Shown piece after piece: positions 1 to 13,000 of a stretch of 64,000 nucleotides of DNA. Numbering within the stretch: the first letter of the stretch is position 1; every line of letters starts with the position of its first letter. Location: assembly GCF_901933205.1 (NCBI RefSeq), contig NC_044590.1, positions 8,881,501-8,945,500 on the forward strand, given 5' to 3'. A program made the position numbers and the translations under genes. A model generated the notes under the pieces. That model did no database searches, was not told the DNA's origin, and saw only the letters and a list, made by a program, of their open reading frames with translations. The stretch comes from Camarhynchus parvulus (taxonomy: Eukaryota; Chordata; Aves; Passeriformes; Thraupidae).

Positions 1-837
1 TGAGTTTCCTTCTCCCCAGATTCAGGAACATGGCCCTCAGCAGAAGGGGGATGGAGAGGAGAGATGGTGGGGTGCAGAACTACACTGGGTGGGGAAGCTG
101 GTCCTGCCTCACCACTGAGCTGCAGTGATGGAGGTCTGGCTGCAGCACAAGGATAGTGAGGATTGCAGGACAGATTTCGAGTTGCCCAAGTTGGTCTGTC
201 TGAAGAGGCCAGGGGTTCTGTGGGTGGGGGTCTGGAGAAACACAGTCTTGGGACATGTTATGGGGGATGTGGTCCCTGTCACCAGACCAGCAGGGATGCT
301 ACTTGTAGGTATACCTGAATCCTGGTCCTCCACTTGCTCAGCATTTCCTCCAGACCTTCCTCCTGAGGACTGCATGGTCCTGGGACCAGCTTCTCCCAGC
401 CCTACATGCCAAGTTTTCCATCAAACTGAGGGGCAGCTGCTGGAAATCCAGGCTCTGTGGAGGACACAGACCCTGCCTGGGGCTGGTTGTCCCAAACCAT
501 GAGACTCACCTGTTGCTTTTCTATTGCTGCTTTGTGCCAGTCCCAACCTCACTGTATCCTGAAACATTCAAGTATCAACTCAGCTGGACCAGGATTTCTG
601 TTTCCCTAAATGAGCAGACACCAGTGGTTGGACACTGGCCTCTGGTCAGCTGGCAGCATGCCCTTAGGAGGGTTCCCCTTTTCCCAGAATGGGGACAGGA
701 GCAGCCCTGAGCCATACACACTGGTGCTGGCAGACTCAGCAACTGCTGGCTGGCCTGCTACCTTCTCAGCAGGTCACTCCCAGCCCTACTAGGCACTAGT
801 CTAAAGGAGTAGGCAAGGAGATAGAGAGCCAGTTTAC
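1..837 (-). other. KCNS1: KCNS1 intron, 5' part
   Basis: On the minus strand this follows the splice donor of the first coding exon. No open frame resembling the missing S5-pore-S6 half of the channel is present, so the second coding exon must lie left of the window. I see no repeats or other genes here. Confidence 0.6.
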
Positions 838-1803
838 CTTCAAGGTGGCCCCCAGTGACCTGAGTCCAGTGGAGTGCCGAGCCAGCTTCAGCACCCGGAA
901 TATCCTCATGAGCCGAAACACCTGCACCACCTTGCCCAGGTTGCCCAGCTCCGAGTCACTGCCCATGGTCACGTCCACCAGGAGGGTGAAGTAGAAGGGC
1001 AACACTGACACAATGTCAATCAGGTTCAGTGGGTGCTTGAAGAACTTCCTGGGGTTGGGTGAGAGCAGGAGGCGGGAGGACACTTCAAAGGTGAACCAGG
1101 AGATGCAGAAATACTCCAGCTTGTGCAGGATGGGTTCATCGAGCACGTTGCCATTCTCATCCACCTCCTGGTACTCTGGCATGCTGTGGATGCACATGGT
1201 GGCTATGGACACCAGCACCACGCTGATGGACACGAAGCTGAAGAGCTTGCTGGGGATGGAGTAGCCAGGGTTCTCCATGGTGAGCCAGAGGCGCTTGCGC
1301 AGGTTGCCGCAGCGCAGGGTGCTGTAGCGCAGCAGGTCGTGGTTGATGTCAGAGATTTCATCAGGGGACGTGTCCACGCTGCTCACCTCGCTCTCCTCAT
1401 CCCAGTTGTGGTGCCGGCTCTCCAGCTTGCGCTCATGGTAGCGGTAGCTGCAGCAGGAGTCCAGGAAGAACTCATTGATGCCCCAGTACTCGATCTCCTG
1501 GCAGAAGGAGAAGACGCACAGCTCCTCCATGACGTGCAGCTTGCCCGTCTGGTAGAAGTGGAGGACGTAGAGGAAGAAGCCGGGGTTTCTGTCGAAGTAG
1601 AACTCCCTGGCGCTCACATCGTAGTCATCGCAGAGCTGCAGGATGGACTCCTCCGAGTCGCAGGAGAGCAGCCGGCCCAGGCGCGTGTCGGGGAACTTGG
1701 AGAGCGCGCTGGAGCTGAGCCGCCGCCTCAGGCCGCCCACGTTGATGTTGATAACGTCCTCCTCAAAACTGGGACCCCAGTAGTTTAAGGTCTTGTTGAC
1801 CAT
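838..1803 (-). CDS. KCNS1: KCNS1, first coding exon (partial gene), modifier Kv channel subunit
   Basis: This exon encodes the first 322 residues of a silent voltage-gated potassium channel subunit (Kv9.1). The family does not conduct alone; it joins Kv2 subunits in the plasma membrane and shifts their gating. The ATG at 1803-1801 starts MVNKTLNYW, followed by the T1 tetramerisation domain ([10 protein letters not shown] near residue 20, then [20 protein letters not shown]) and S1 to S4. The S4 voltage sensor reads [16 protein letters not shown]. The exon ends after GATLK at a phase-0 donor (AAG then GTAAAC). A splice acceptor after position 1831 leaves a 27-base 5' UTR (1804-1830) in this exon, so there is at least one upstream noncoding exon. 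Some T1 residues look like KCNS2, but [11 protein letters not shown] and the synteny favour KCNS1. S5, pore and S6 lie outside the window. Confidence 0.9.
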
Positions 1804-1830
1804 GATCAGCAGAGCAGGAGCGGGTTCCAC

Positions 1831-4800
1831 CTGTGGATGAGACAGCGGGGCTGGAGGGGTGCTCCTGGATGTGGGGGGGCAGAAGCACCCTGGGGAGTGA
1901 GGAGGGATGTTTGCATTTTGAGAAGTGAGGACCAAGGAGAGACAAGGGGAGAAAAACAGCTTTAGACTGTTGTTCTCCTGTGGTATGGAAAGTAAAAAAA
2001 AAGAAAAGCCAATGATTTTTCCATGTGAAACTTTCCTTGTTTTTTTACCTGCTAAAGTTTCTCCCTTTGCAGGTTGTTAATGGCCTAAGGAAGGCAGTTT
2101 AATTCACCTCCAGCACCTCACCCATGGGGCTCTCCTTCTTCAAACAGGTAATTAGTCACTGAAGAGAAGATTTATTCCCCAAAGAGTCTCCCAGAGGAAA
2201 AATTAGATCTTGTCAAATCACCACTGCTGTGATTCTGCCAAACTGCTTTGTAGCCCCAGTACCCACGCTACTAATTAGACCTGGTCAAAAAGTCCTTAGA
2301 TGGTGCAATCCTTCCAGCAGCACAGGCAGTTTTGCCAAAATCAAAGTATTCTCACAGAAGGTGTCAATTTTAAGGAGAATTTGAGAGGAAGAAGTGTCAA
2401 AACAATTCATCTGCCTGTTTTGTTTCCTCTTGTGTGTTCTGCCATGTAAAATATTAAGATTATTTTGATTATGTTGAAACATAACAAAAACATGATTCAG
2501 AATCATTGATGACTGAATAAAATCTGTATGTCGATGGAGAAATAAAAACCCAGAGTTTTGATTTCTATTGCATTTTAGGGATTTATATGTTTCAGGGAGC
2601 TGGGCTTTTTTGTGCAGCAGAAATTCTATTTTCTAATGAGAAACAGTTAAAGCATCAAAGAAAGAGAAGCATTCCCAGATGCAGATGCATTTACCTGTCT
2701 TGACCAGAAATTTAGAGCAAAAAGGCAAATAAAAAGTGCTGTGATCTTTATGCACCACCTTGAAATCAGATTTTTCCACCCACCTTACTCATCAAAACAA
2801 CCAGGGGAAACATGGAGCAGCCCTGTACTCACAGGATCTCCCTGCTCCTGGCACAGAGTGGTGGGGTTTGAGGGATACTGCTTTGCTCTCTTGGTGGAGG
2901 AATTACATTTTTCCTGTCTTATGTCACCCACAGAATTTTCCAAGCTTTTAGGGGCCGCAGGGACAGAGGGCACAAACAGGCAGCAGGAGCTGAGGGGAAA
3001 AAGGCTGCAGCCCCTGCAGTGGTGCTGAGGTGCCAGCAGACCCCACAGAGAACAGCCTGGTCCCACACTGAGGGCCAAGGCCAGGTCAGGGACACGAGGT
3101 GGGTCACAACACGCAGGGGAGTCCTGTGAGTTCTTCCTCATCAGCCATCTCACAGGATTTATGGGGCAAACACCAGGGCTCTGCCTGCTTTCCAGTCTGA
3201 GAACCTCGGCGTAAAAGGTCTGTCAGACTGGGAGGCACCTGGGGGACACGGTCACCTGTAAATCTGTAGGGCAGAACAGAGCTGCAGAGGAACAGGTAAT
3301 GGAGCCACGGTTAAGCCCCAGAGGGTTTTTTTAAGCTGAGCATGGCTGTGGGTGCAGGAAATGCCAGATCTGTGTGAAACAGCCTGGCAAAGGCATCTGT
3401 GAACTCCACTGCATCTCCCAGCCCGGGGCTCCTTAAAGACACAGCTTTGCACCACAACCAGCGCTTCCATCACACCACGTCTGGAGGAGGCAACCAGCTG
3501 GTGATAAACCTCAGAGCTTAATGGAATCCATGTCTTGCCTTTCTAACAGGAAGGAAGAAGGAGAAGGATCCATTTTTAATGCTTAAGCCAAAAGCAAGGG
3601 AGAAGAAGGGGTGTAAACCCTTCTTTGAGGGATAAATTGGAATTTCAGTGTCAGATTAGCTTTTCCAGAGAAGACATCACACAGCCCATCTGTGGGGTAG
3701 GGATGACTAATCCAGGTTCCTTCCAGAAGGATGCTCATGCATTCAGGCTGTAAGCACACACACACAGATGGGGGGCCCTGGAGGTGCATCTGTGGGATCC
3801 AGCTGATCCCAAAACCAGCCCCAGACTCTCTCTGCACCCTCCCTATAGGGCAGCCTCTCTGAAAGGTCAGGCCACCAAAATCAAAGGCAAGGTGGCTTGG
3901 GGGCTGGGCTGGGGCACAGGACAGCCCAGGATGGCAGGACAAGCCTGAAGCATTGCTCCAGCTCAGCAGGACCATCCCCAGAGCACAGCTGTGGTTCTGG
4001 GTGAGACGTGCCAAGCCCTGACAGCCAGAAGGGGATCGCTCCTACCTCTCTCCCAGCTCAAAATTAAAAGGTGGGTGTCAGGACCCTGCAAGCTTTGTAC
4101 CCCAGGGAAATCCCTCCATCCCTCCTGCACTGGAAGCAGACTGAGGAGAAGGGTCACGAACTGCCAGGGATGTTCCTTTATGATGTTCGCTTATGAATAG
4201 ACCAAATTATTTCTGCCCACATACAGCTTTCATCTAGGAATCTAAAGCAGCAATTAATAGTTTTATAACTCTCTTGCCTATTTGTTTCACAAGCAGCTAA
4301 GCTCAGCTTTGGAACAGAACTGGACTTTGAACTGGGATCCAGTGTGATCTCCCCTGTTGGACCATCAAAGCATGCACCCCATTCACATTTGCAATCAGCT
4401 GGGAAACAGAAGCTCACATTGGAAGCTTGGGTGATTTTTATTTAAAAGCACGATGGACAGAGAATACAAATGTGTCTGTCTGGGAGAAAGTGAATTTGCA
4501 AAATTTTCCTTTAGTTGACCCAAAATTTCCATGAATAATTGGGAAAAGGGAACAGATCAAGCCAGTCTCTTTCTGATAGATGTTGAAATATATTGTAAGC
4601 TATTTTGAGACAACCGTCAGAATTACACAAGCCCAGTGTGAGCTGGGTGTTGGGCGTTCAAATTAATATCTATCTTGTGGAGAAAAAAATCCCTGGTATG
4701 TGCATTTATGACAGTAAAAATAAAATATAAAACACATCAAGCATGTCTATAAGAAATGCTAGAAGAGTTTCCCTTGACAACAAATTTTTTGTCTCAAAGG

Positions 4801-5789
4801 CTTTCAAATGGAAGTTATGTATATTTATTCTACCTGGCAGGGGGAACTCAGGGGAGTGGGAAGGAAGGTGCTAATAGACATTCAAGTGAGGATGCAGCAA
4901 GTGCAGGGAGCATTGCACACAGGGTCTTTTCCAACCAGGTACAATGGATTTAGATTAACAGTCCAAATAAAAAACCCTGTACTTACAGCTCAGCGAGGCT
5001 TCCCAGCAGGGAGTCGTGTGGCTTGTCTCAAAGGAGCCATTAGAAATGCGTAGAGGAGGAGGAACCTCTTTTCATTTGCCCGTAGCCTACCCTAAATGCC
5101 CTGTCACCCAGGGCTTGTGACCGTGCATGTCCCAGGTGTGCAGGGGTGGTGGCTGCAGACCACTGAGGAGATCCTGCGCAAGATATCCATGAGACTGGGG
5201 TAGGACTGGGAGTCCCCTGCTGAGTACCTGAGGGGGCCCGTGGGGCTGGGTGGTGTCCCAGCTCCTGCAGGGTGGTGTCCCCATGTTCTGGGACAGGACT
5301 GGGGAGACATCTGCTTTCTGGTCATCCAAAATTGCCCCTGCAGAGCCCCATCCCCATTGCTGAGCGTCTTTGCGCTCATCGGCTTGAAGATGCTCAGGTC
5401 CAAGCCCTGCCTTGGGCGGTGCGGGGGTTTGCCAGGCAGGCAGAGGGGAGAATGGAATGGAAGGGGGATTCCCACTGCTGGCTGCTCCCTGCAGGCAGAG
5501 CACAAGCGGCTGCTCTATGCTGAGAGGCCACCAAGATGCTCAGGGCTGGAGATGGAGATGACGGGGGACTCCCTGCTCGCCTCGGGTGCAGGAGAGGGTG
5601 ATTACCAACAGCCCAGCGCTGTGCCAGCCTCCACTCCCGAGTCTCACGCTGAGCGTGCACAGCTCTCCAGAGGGACCTCCGTGCTCCGTTCCCCGGGGAG
5701 GGGGAATGCAGCCCCCGGGAAAGGCAGGCTCCGGGGCCAGGGACTCCCCTACACCCGCCCGCAGAGGCACGGGGAGGAGTGTCCCTGCG
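1831..5789 (-). other. KCNS1 5' intron, no gene seen
   Basis: AT-richer, non-repetitive sequence between the first coding exon and the CpG island. Only short unrelated open frames occur, and none has recognisable domains. Confidence 0.5.
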
Positions 5790-7060
5790 CCCTGGCACCC
5801 AGCAGCATCCCGGGGCGTGGATGCTGGCACGGCGGCTCCCCGCTTACCCCGGGATGTCGGTGCCTCGCTTCCCCGCTCATCCCTGCATGCCGCTGCTCCG
5901 GTTGCCCTCTCACCCCGGGCTGCCGATGCCCCGAGTCCCCCACGCACCCCAGGCTGCTGACCCCTGCAACGCCCGGGGCTTCTGGTACCCCGGGTACCCG
6001 GGTTGCCGGTGCCCCGGTCCCTGTTACCGATCTTAAGGTCCTCGCCGCGCCCCGGGATGCCAGCGCCGCGGGTCCCCGGGATGTCGGTGCCTGCCGCTCC
6101 CCGGGATGCCGATGCCGCGGGTCCCCACCCCGCCCCGGGATGCCGCTGCCCTCGTCCCCGCCCGCCCCGGGTGCCGGTGCCGCGGTCCCCGCGCTGGCGG
6201 AGCCCGCAGCATTCCGCTGGCGAGCCCGGCCCCGCGCCGCCGCTCACCTGCCTCGGCGCCGCCCCCGCCGCAGCGAGCGCGCCCGGCGCGGAGCCCGAGC
6301 CCTGCGGGGCCGGCAGCGGCGGGAGCTCCGCGGGGCCGGGGGTCCCCCCCGCCACCCTTCCCGGTGCCGCCCTCCGCCCGCCCGCCGGCGCCGCGGCGCG
6401 GGAGCAGGCGGGGAGAGCGCGGTTCCCGATTCCCCGTTCCCAGTCCCCGGTTCCAGACCGCCGGTGCCCGGTCCGTGGCTGCCTCTGCCTCCCGCCAGCC
6501 CCTGCCGAGCTCTGTATAGGGAACAGGGCTGAGGATGCCAGGGAGAAGCCACCGGACAAGACCGGCGAGCTGAATTTGGCGAAACCGGCTGGCAGGTCGG
6601 CACAGCTCCGTGCGAGCCTGGCGGTGTCCCCTGCCAAGGCACCAGCACAGCTGTCACACGGAACCGAGCCGGGAATCTGGAGCAGGCGAGGGTACCCCTG
6701 GCATTCCTGAAGTCTTACCTGCTGGAAGTGCCTTGGAAGGCGGGAGAGCTCACAGGATGGCGGTGCCAGCCGCGCTGGGGGTGCCCGTCTCACCCGGCCC
6801 TGAGCTACCCCAGGTCTTTGCGAAGCTGCCCCGGGTGGGGAGCGCTGCCCTTGGGGCTGAGCCCGCGGACCCGGCGGGGCCGGGCGGTGCCGTGCCGTGC
6901 CCGTTCAGGCCGAGCAGGGCCCGGGCAGCGCTGCCGCCCCGCGCCGGGCACAGGATGTCCCCCTGCCCTCGCAGTCGCCCTCCATGCGATCCATCTCCAT
7001 CTTGCTCCTTGGAGCTGGGAGTGTGCGGGGCACCGGGGCAGCCCCGCGGGGAAGCGCTGC
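5790..7060. promoter_or_regulatory. CpG island, candidate KCNS1 promoter
   Basis: Strikingly CpG- and GC-rich sequence compared with both flanks. It lies about 4 kb upstream of the KCNS1 coding exon, in the right orientation to hold its TSS. The long open frames here on both strands follow from the base composition and show no domain. Confidence 0.55.
6248..6310 (-). other. Candidate noncoding first exon of KCNS1 (3' border only)
   Basis: On the minus strand the CpG island contains a near-consensus donor, CCGAGGCAG followed by GTGAGC, with the exon ending at 6248. It could splice to the acceptor at 1831. The upstream limit and TSS are not visible; 6310 is only a placeholder. Confidence 0.3.
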
Positions 7061-10000
7061 CCTGGCTTGCCGAGCTCCTCGGTGTCTCTTTAAAGGCTCA
7101 CTGGGCGAAGGCAGCGGGCCCCGGGCATGGCACACGCTGGTTTCAGGTCAGCGAGCTGTCGCCGCCGCCCGGGGCCATCTCCACACAGCCTGGGGAGCAC
7201 TGCAAGCGCGCCAAGCGCCCCCGAAATCAGCCACTGGAGCGGAGGAATGGGAAGGGCAGGATGGGAAAGGGACCTTCCGAGGGTGACGGCCGGGGCTGCA
7301 TGTCCCCGCAGCGATGGCTCATTGCTCCGGCAGCCAGCACAGAGCAGCTGTGTCACACGGGCGGCTCGCACGGGGCGAGCACCCTCTGCATCCCTTCCAT
7401 CGGCTTGCTGATTATAGTCCGAGGGGCTGGAGCCTGAGGGCTCTCAGCCTTCTCCAGGCTTGCACGAGGCGGACTGAGAGCTCTATTTGGTGGCGAGCAT
7501 CCTTCCCCCTGCCCGCACGCCCGCCTCCCGCGTGTGCTGCCAGTCCTGTCCCTGTGCCAGGCAGAGCTGGCCGCTGCAGGGCCATCAGCGTGTCTCCATG
7601 TGTGTGATGTGTCAGACTGTGTGTGCCTGTGCTTGTTTACATGGCAAGGAGGCAGCGGAGGGAGGGGGAAGGGATGACTTTGAGTGAGGCCTCAGAAAAG
7701 AGGAAAAAAAGAAAAAAGAAAAAAAAAAGACTGAGGGAAATTCCTCTGTTCTGTGATATGAAGCAAAAAGCATTTATTTTTATGGCAATTAGAGATGGCT
7801 GAGCATCCCTGGAAGCTGCAAGATAAACATGCCCATCTTTGTCTGCTCCAGGCAGCTGCGAGCCTGGCTGACGGTGGGTGCTGAGCCCCAGCGGGGTGCA
7901 GCCCGCAGGGTAGGAGGAGGGCTGGTTCCCACGTGGGGTTTTCTCTGCCTGTCACTGACATATGGTGATCAGGGTGAATTTTCTTTTCCCTTCTGAAAAT
8001 AGTTCTCATCCAGCCATTTTTCAGGGAAGGAGCTGTGCCTGGCGCTGCAAGGGCGCCCACTCCATCTGGCACTTTGTGTCTGCACCAGAGCCCTGTTTAT
8101 GCTCTACTACAGAGCAGACCTCAGCCCTGTCCCCCCCAAAATCAGGTCTCCCAATTCAAGGAGATTTGCTGAGTATCCCTGGGCTGTGTGGAGGAGCTGA
8201 ATCATGAGTGGGAAAGGAGTTGGCAGAGCCCTGTCCTTATTGCCCCCAGATTGGAGGGATCACCCTGGGAAGGGGCTGGAAAGACACAGAGAGGAGATAC
8301 CTCCATGTCTCCTGCTGCAGCTCAAGGCTCTGGCTGGAAGCAGCTGCAGAGAAGGGAAGTTGACATCCCAGGCTGCAGAGGCCTCGTGCAGGTTTGTGCT
8401 GGCATCACAGCATCCTTCAGAGGGGACTTGGCTGCTGCATCAATGGCACCTGAAGTGAATTTTCCCTTTTCCCCATAAATTCAGAGGCAAAAGGCCTGAC
8501 TCTGCCACAAGCCAGCCAGAGCCTGTTGGCCTGCCTTCGCACTGACACTGGCAAGCTGTGGCAGGAAAGGGAGACTCCCACTTTAAGGCTGTTTTCCAGC
8601 GAATTGAGGTGTAAGGGCTGTTCCTTGGCACAGCTGTGTTTGCGATGGCCCTGGTAAAGCACAGCTCTCCATGGCACGGGCCAGCCCCGTGCCCCTGCTG
8701 CCGCTCCTGAGCTAACCAGCAGTGATGTGGAGATGGGAACAAGCAGAAAATCAGGTCAGCTGGAAATGCCTCGCCATCTCTTCCTTTCATGTCTCCCCCC
8801 ATCCTCCTCTCTTGAGGAAGGCGAATCTCCACCCGCTGAAGGCCGGGGTGGATTATATCAATAACCACATGGCAAATCCTCCACATGGGCGCAGGGGCAA
8901 AACCTCTTGCCATGGTCTCTTCTGCAGGCTGGAAGCAAATCGCAGAGGCAGGGTGAGTCTGAAGCCAGCAGCCATTTCAGTGATGCAGTGACTCATCCCA
9001 AAAGGCACTCAGCTTGTGGCAGCTCCCTTCCTTTCTTCTTTTTGCCTTTTTTTTTTAATAGCTGATGTAGCAATAAATTTAAAAAATAGCAGGAAATACA
9101 TATGAATATAGCATGTCTCCAGAGCTCCTCTAATTAAAAGAAAAAAATTTTCAGGCACTTTTGAGCCCCTTGGATATCTGTTGTGAAAGGCTGGAGCCGC
9201 TGGGTACCTGCCACGTGGGAGGGTGGGATAGAGCAGCGCACCTGCGAGTGCAGGGGGATCCACAGAGCTGGAGGCTGACAGGGGCTGATTCATGCCAGGG
9301 ACATGAGCACAAAGCATTTCACAAATAGTCCTTTCCAGAGGGAAAGAGCTAAATTAGGGCAGACGCTAAAGCCTGGTCTTGTGTTTCTCAGTGGCAAAGA
9401 TTTAGTACTAAATACATGGGCTTTCCTTAATGCTGTTATTTCCTGGTGATTTCTGTGCTCGCTGGTGCGTTTGTTCCCCGAGCTATGGGAGGGGGCTGCT
9501 CCAGCTGGAGGGGCTTGGGCTTTTCCTTCCCATGCCATTGGCTGTTCCCATTCTTGTGCTGTCAACTGTCCCAGTTTCCATGCCTCTCCCTGGAGCCAGT
9601 TCACGGGGGGGCAGGAGACAAAGCGAGCTGTGATGGCAGCATCCTCTGAGCAGGAGGAGAAAAGTGGGGACACAAACTCCAGGGGATTCTGTCCCTACAA
9701 TCCTCATCGTCCTTCCAGAGCCACAGGGTGTCTGTAGATGCTGCTGACAGGGGAATATCAGCCTGCTCTATGCTGGAAATTAATTAACCATCTTCATTCA
9801 GTCTCTGGAGCCCTTGGATACACCTGCATATCCAGCGCCCTGCAGAAAGGGGATTTGTTGGAATCCATCTGCAGCAGGCCTGGGACAGACATGGCCTGCA
9901 ACAGACCATCCCTCTGACAGCCTGGAACTCTTCAGGACTTGGGTTTTACTGAGCTGACGGGGCACCTGAGCCAGGAAAGATTAATGGACATTCACTGAAC

Positions 10001-13000
10001 TTGCTGGGGACCTTGACTTGTGTTTGGGCTCTGAAACTCTAACAGAAAACATGAGAAAATCTGGAGAGTTGTACCAATGCAGTGGCTATTTTTTATAGAG
10101 ATGGAGAGCCTCTGGTGAGGGAGCAGGGAGATGCTGCAGTGTAAGGTCAGGAATTTCAGAGCACTGATTTACTGTCTGGCGAGTTCCCACATGCCTTGAG
10201 CATATGGATTGCCTCCACCTTACAGCAACCTGCAATCTCCATGTGCTGCATCCCCTCGGCTCCAGGTTGTCTCACCATCCTCCAACACCCAGGACACACT
10301 AAAAACTGAATTCATCAAAAACAAAGGCTATTCCTAGGCTCATCATTAACCTGGAGCATCTCAGGCCAAGGCTTCCCACAGGCCAAGCCCTCTGCAGACC
10401 ATTCCCAGCAGAGCTAGGAGCTGCCACAGGTAGGGATGCTGGCAGAAGGGCAGCATGGTGTCAGAGGAGAGGTTAATGGCAGGACTTGCTCTGTTCCCTG
10501 ACACCATCTTTGGTGTCAGGGTCAGTCTGGTCACACTTCATTCACCAGTACAGAGAAAGCCATGAAACCCAGTCATCACAGCCATGCTTGCACAGGCAGC
10601 ATGGGCTCGCTTCTTGGATCCTCTGCCAGGAGAGAGACAGGTGAAGATGGAAGCACAACTTTAACTGCAATTAAATCTTACAATAGTGCAGGTTGAATGA
10701 TGCAAGTAACCAAGAGTGCAGCCGAGTTTGACTCTCTGCAGGCTCGTGCAGTGAGGACACTTGCCCTGTGTCTTGTTTTTGATAGCTGAGCACAGCCAAG
10801 GCCATGGCCATGGAGGGAGCCAGAGGTGGCCTCTGATTCCTGCCAGCAAGGCCAGGCTGGGTGGAGCAGGGAGGTCCTCACCTGCCCCTGTGCTGCACTG
10901 CACATGGAAATGCCTTATCATTTAGTATTTAGGCAAATTGGAAATCAGTCTTTTCATTAAATAAGGGGGACAATTAAAGGGTGATTTCCCTGAGATTTAT
11001 CTGATCCTGTGGGTAATTTCATCCCACAGCAAACCCAGGTGAGGGCCTTGCACTGGTGGGAGTAGGGGCAGCAAACCTGAGGCTCTGCCTGTCCACCAGA
11101 GCTGCAGACAGAGAGTGGCCACTGGGTTTGGGGCTCTTCAGTCTCTGCCCAGCTGTGATGACACAGCTGAGACTCAAAACTATAAATTGCTGGTGAATTA
11201 TGATTGTGGTAGTTTTGCAGGTGGAAGTGCCCTGGTGGTTTGAGTGCCCTGCTCCCATTCCAGCTCTGCCTCCAGCTGCCTCTGAGCTGACAGGAATGAA
11301 CACACAGGGACCAGTACAGCTGGAGATGTTGGGTGCAGGGAAGGGTGTGCTCTCCTGTCTCTGCAGGGATGTTGTCTTTTGGGCTCTCTGCAGAAGATTC
11401 AGGTAGAGCTGGGGGTGGTGAGAGAGCTCTGCTGCCACAGTGTCTTCAGGTCTTGAGGCTCTGAAGGATGCCAGGGGCTTGCTGGCTCCCTCCATCCCAT
11501 CTCTGCCTCTCCCTCCTTCAGGCATCACCCCAGCATGGGCAGAACCCTCAGTGCAAGGAGGAGGATGTGGGGCCAGAGATGCTGGAGCACTGGGGAGTGG
11601 GGTGACACCCAGGGCTGGCAGGGGACCCCCGAAGCCCCCAGGTGCCCTTGGCAGTGGATCAGCCATGCCATGGTTCTGTGGTTCTGTGGTTCAGGCTGGT
11701 GACTCACTGCCTGCCCTGGAAGGCTGCAGAGCCTCGGCAGGGGGGAGCAGGGTGTCTGACAGCTCCTGAGTCTCCTGATAGATATTCCTCTGCTGCTGCA
11801 TGGAGAATCACTGCTGTCTCCATGTCTGAGCCCAGGTTTGCTATGCTGGCTATGGATTTTTCCCTGCTGTACAGGATCCTGGCTGCTTGGCACTGGATTC
11901 TTGTAGTTTTGAGGGTTTTTTACCAGGAATATTTGAGCAAGCTGCAGAGGAGAAACCAAGGATGCAGGATGCAGGTGGATGAGAGCTTGCTGGCTATGTC
12001 TGGATGGCTGGGGGAGACACAGGCACTTGCTCCTGCAATATGCACACAGGATTCCACCTTCCATTACCTTCTTCCACCAGCTGCAATGTTGAGGGCACCC
12101 CTCATTCTTTCATTGATTCTGACAGAGTTCAGGGCTTGCCTCTCCAGGTACCAAGAGAGAACACATCTACCTTCTTTCCAAACTCTTGGAGCAGTACAAG
12201 TAGCATTTGGGTCCCAACAAGAAGAAGCCTGTTGGTTTGCTGGGATGCACCATGGCATCCAGGCAGAAGTCCCATTTGCCTGAGCCCTGGAAAGAGCCTC
12301 CTGATGACATTTCAGGAAAGCATTTTTCTATTTTTAGAGACCATCATGCACAGAGCCAGGGAGTCAGTGCAGGATTCCCAAGCTCCTGCAGAAAGCAGTG
12401 GAGCATCTCGGGATGCTCGGAGCAGCAGCCCTGGGGCTCATTAACGCGATCCAGTCACAGCAGTCCCTGAAGCAGAAAGGTATTTGGGCATTTGGGCAGC
12501 AGTACGCTGCCTCTTTCAGCCTCTGCTGGGTCAGGCTCTGATCATGCTGGGACTAGGCTGCTCCTCTGATTGGCACCACATCTCTGATCTGTGCCTTGGA
12601 GGTCCAAAGCCTCCCGTTCCCTTGGCTGTGCAGGAAGGCAACAGGGCGGGCTGCGAGGCTCTGCTGCTCTGCCCATCTCTCCCTGATTAATGTGAAATCC
12701 AGCCTCATGAATCATTCATGAAGCTTTATTTAGTATAATGGTTTCTGACATCCACTGCCTGGGAACAGCATTTTGGGACAGACCGTTTGCGACCGTTTCT
12801 TTTTTTCCAGAAATAGGGAGCTGACGTTGATCCCATCCGAACGGGGAATGTACAGACAGGGAGGGAGGGAGGGGCTGAAGCAGCCCTGCCTCCTTCTCAG
12901 GGAATCACAGGTTGCTTCCTAATTAGCCAAATGTGTAAAAGCTAAATATTGACATTGCATTGCAGTTCCCTGCGTCTTGCCATCACATTGCATGTTATTA

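Noticed and set aside
1123..1788. 221-codon frame on the plus strand
   Set aside because: It is the antisense shadow of the KCNS1 exon.
5240..6793. Long open frames on both strands (430 and 417 codons)
   Set aside because: They lie in the CpG island, overlap each other in opposite strands, are rich in Pro, Arg, Gly and Ala, and contain no domain. GC content alone explains the lack of stops.
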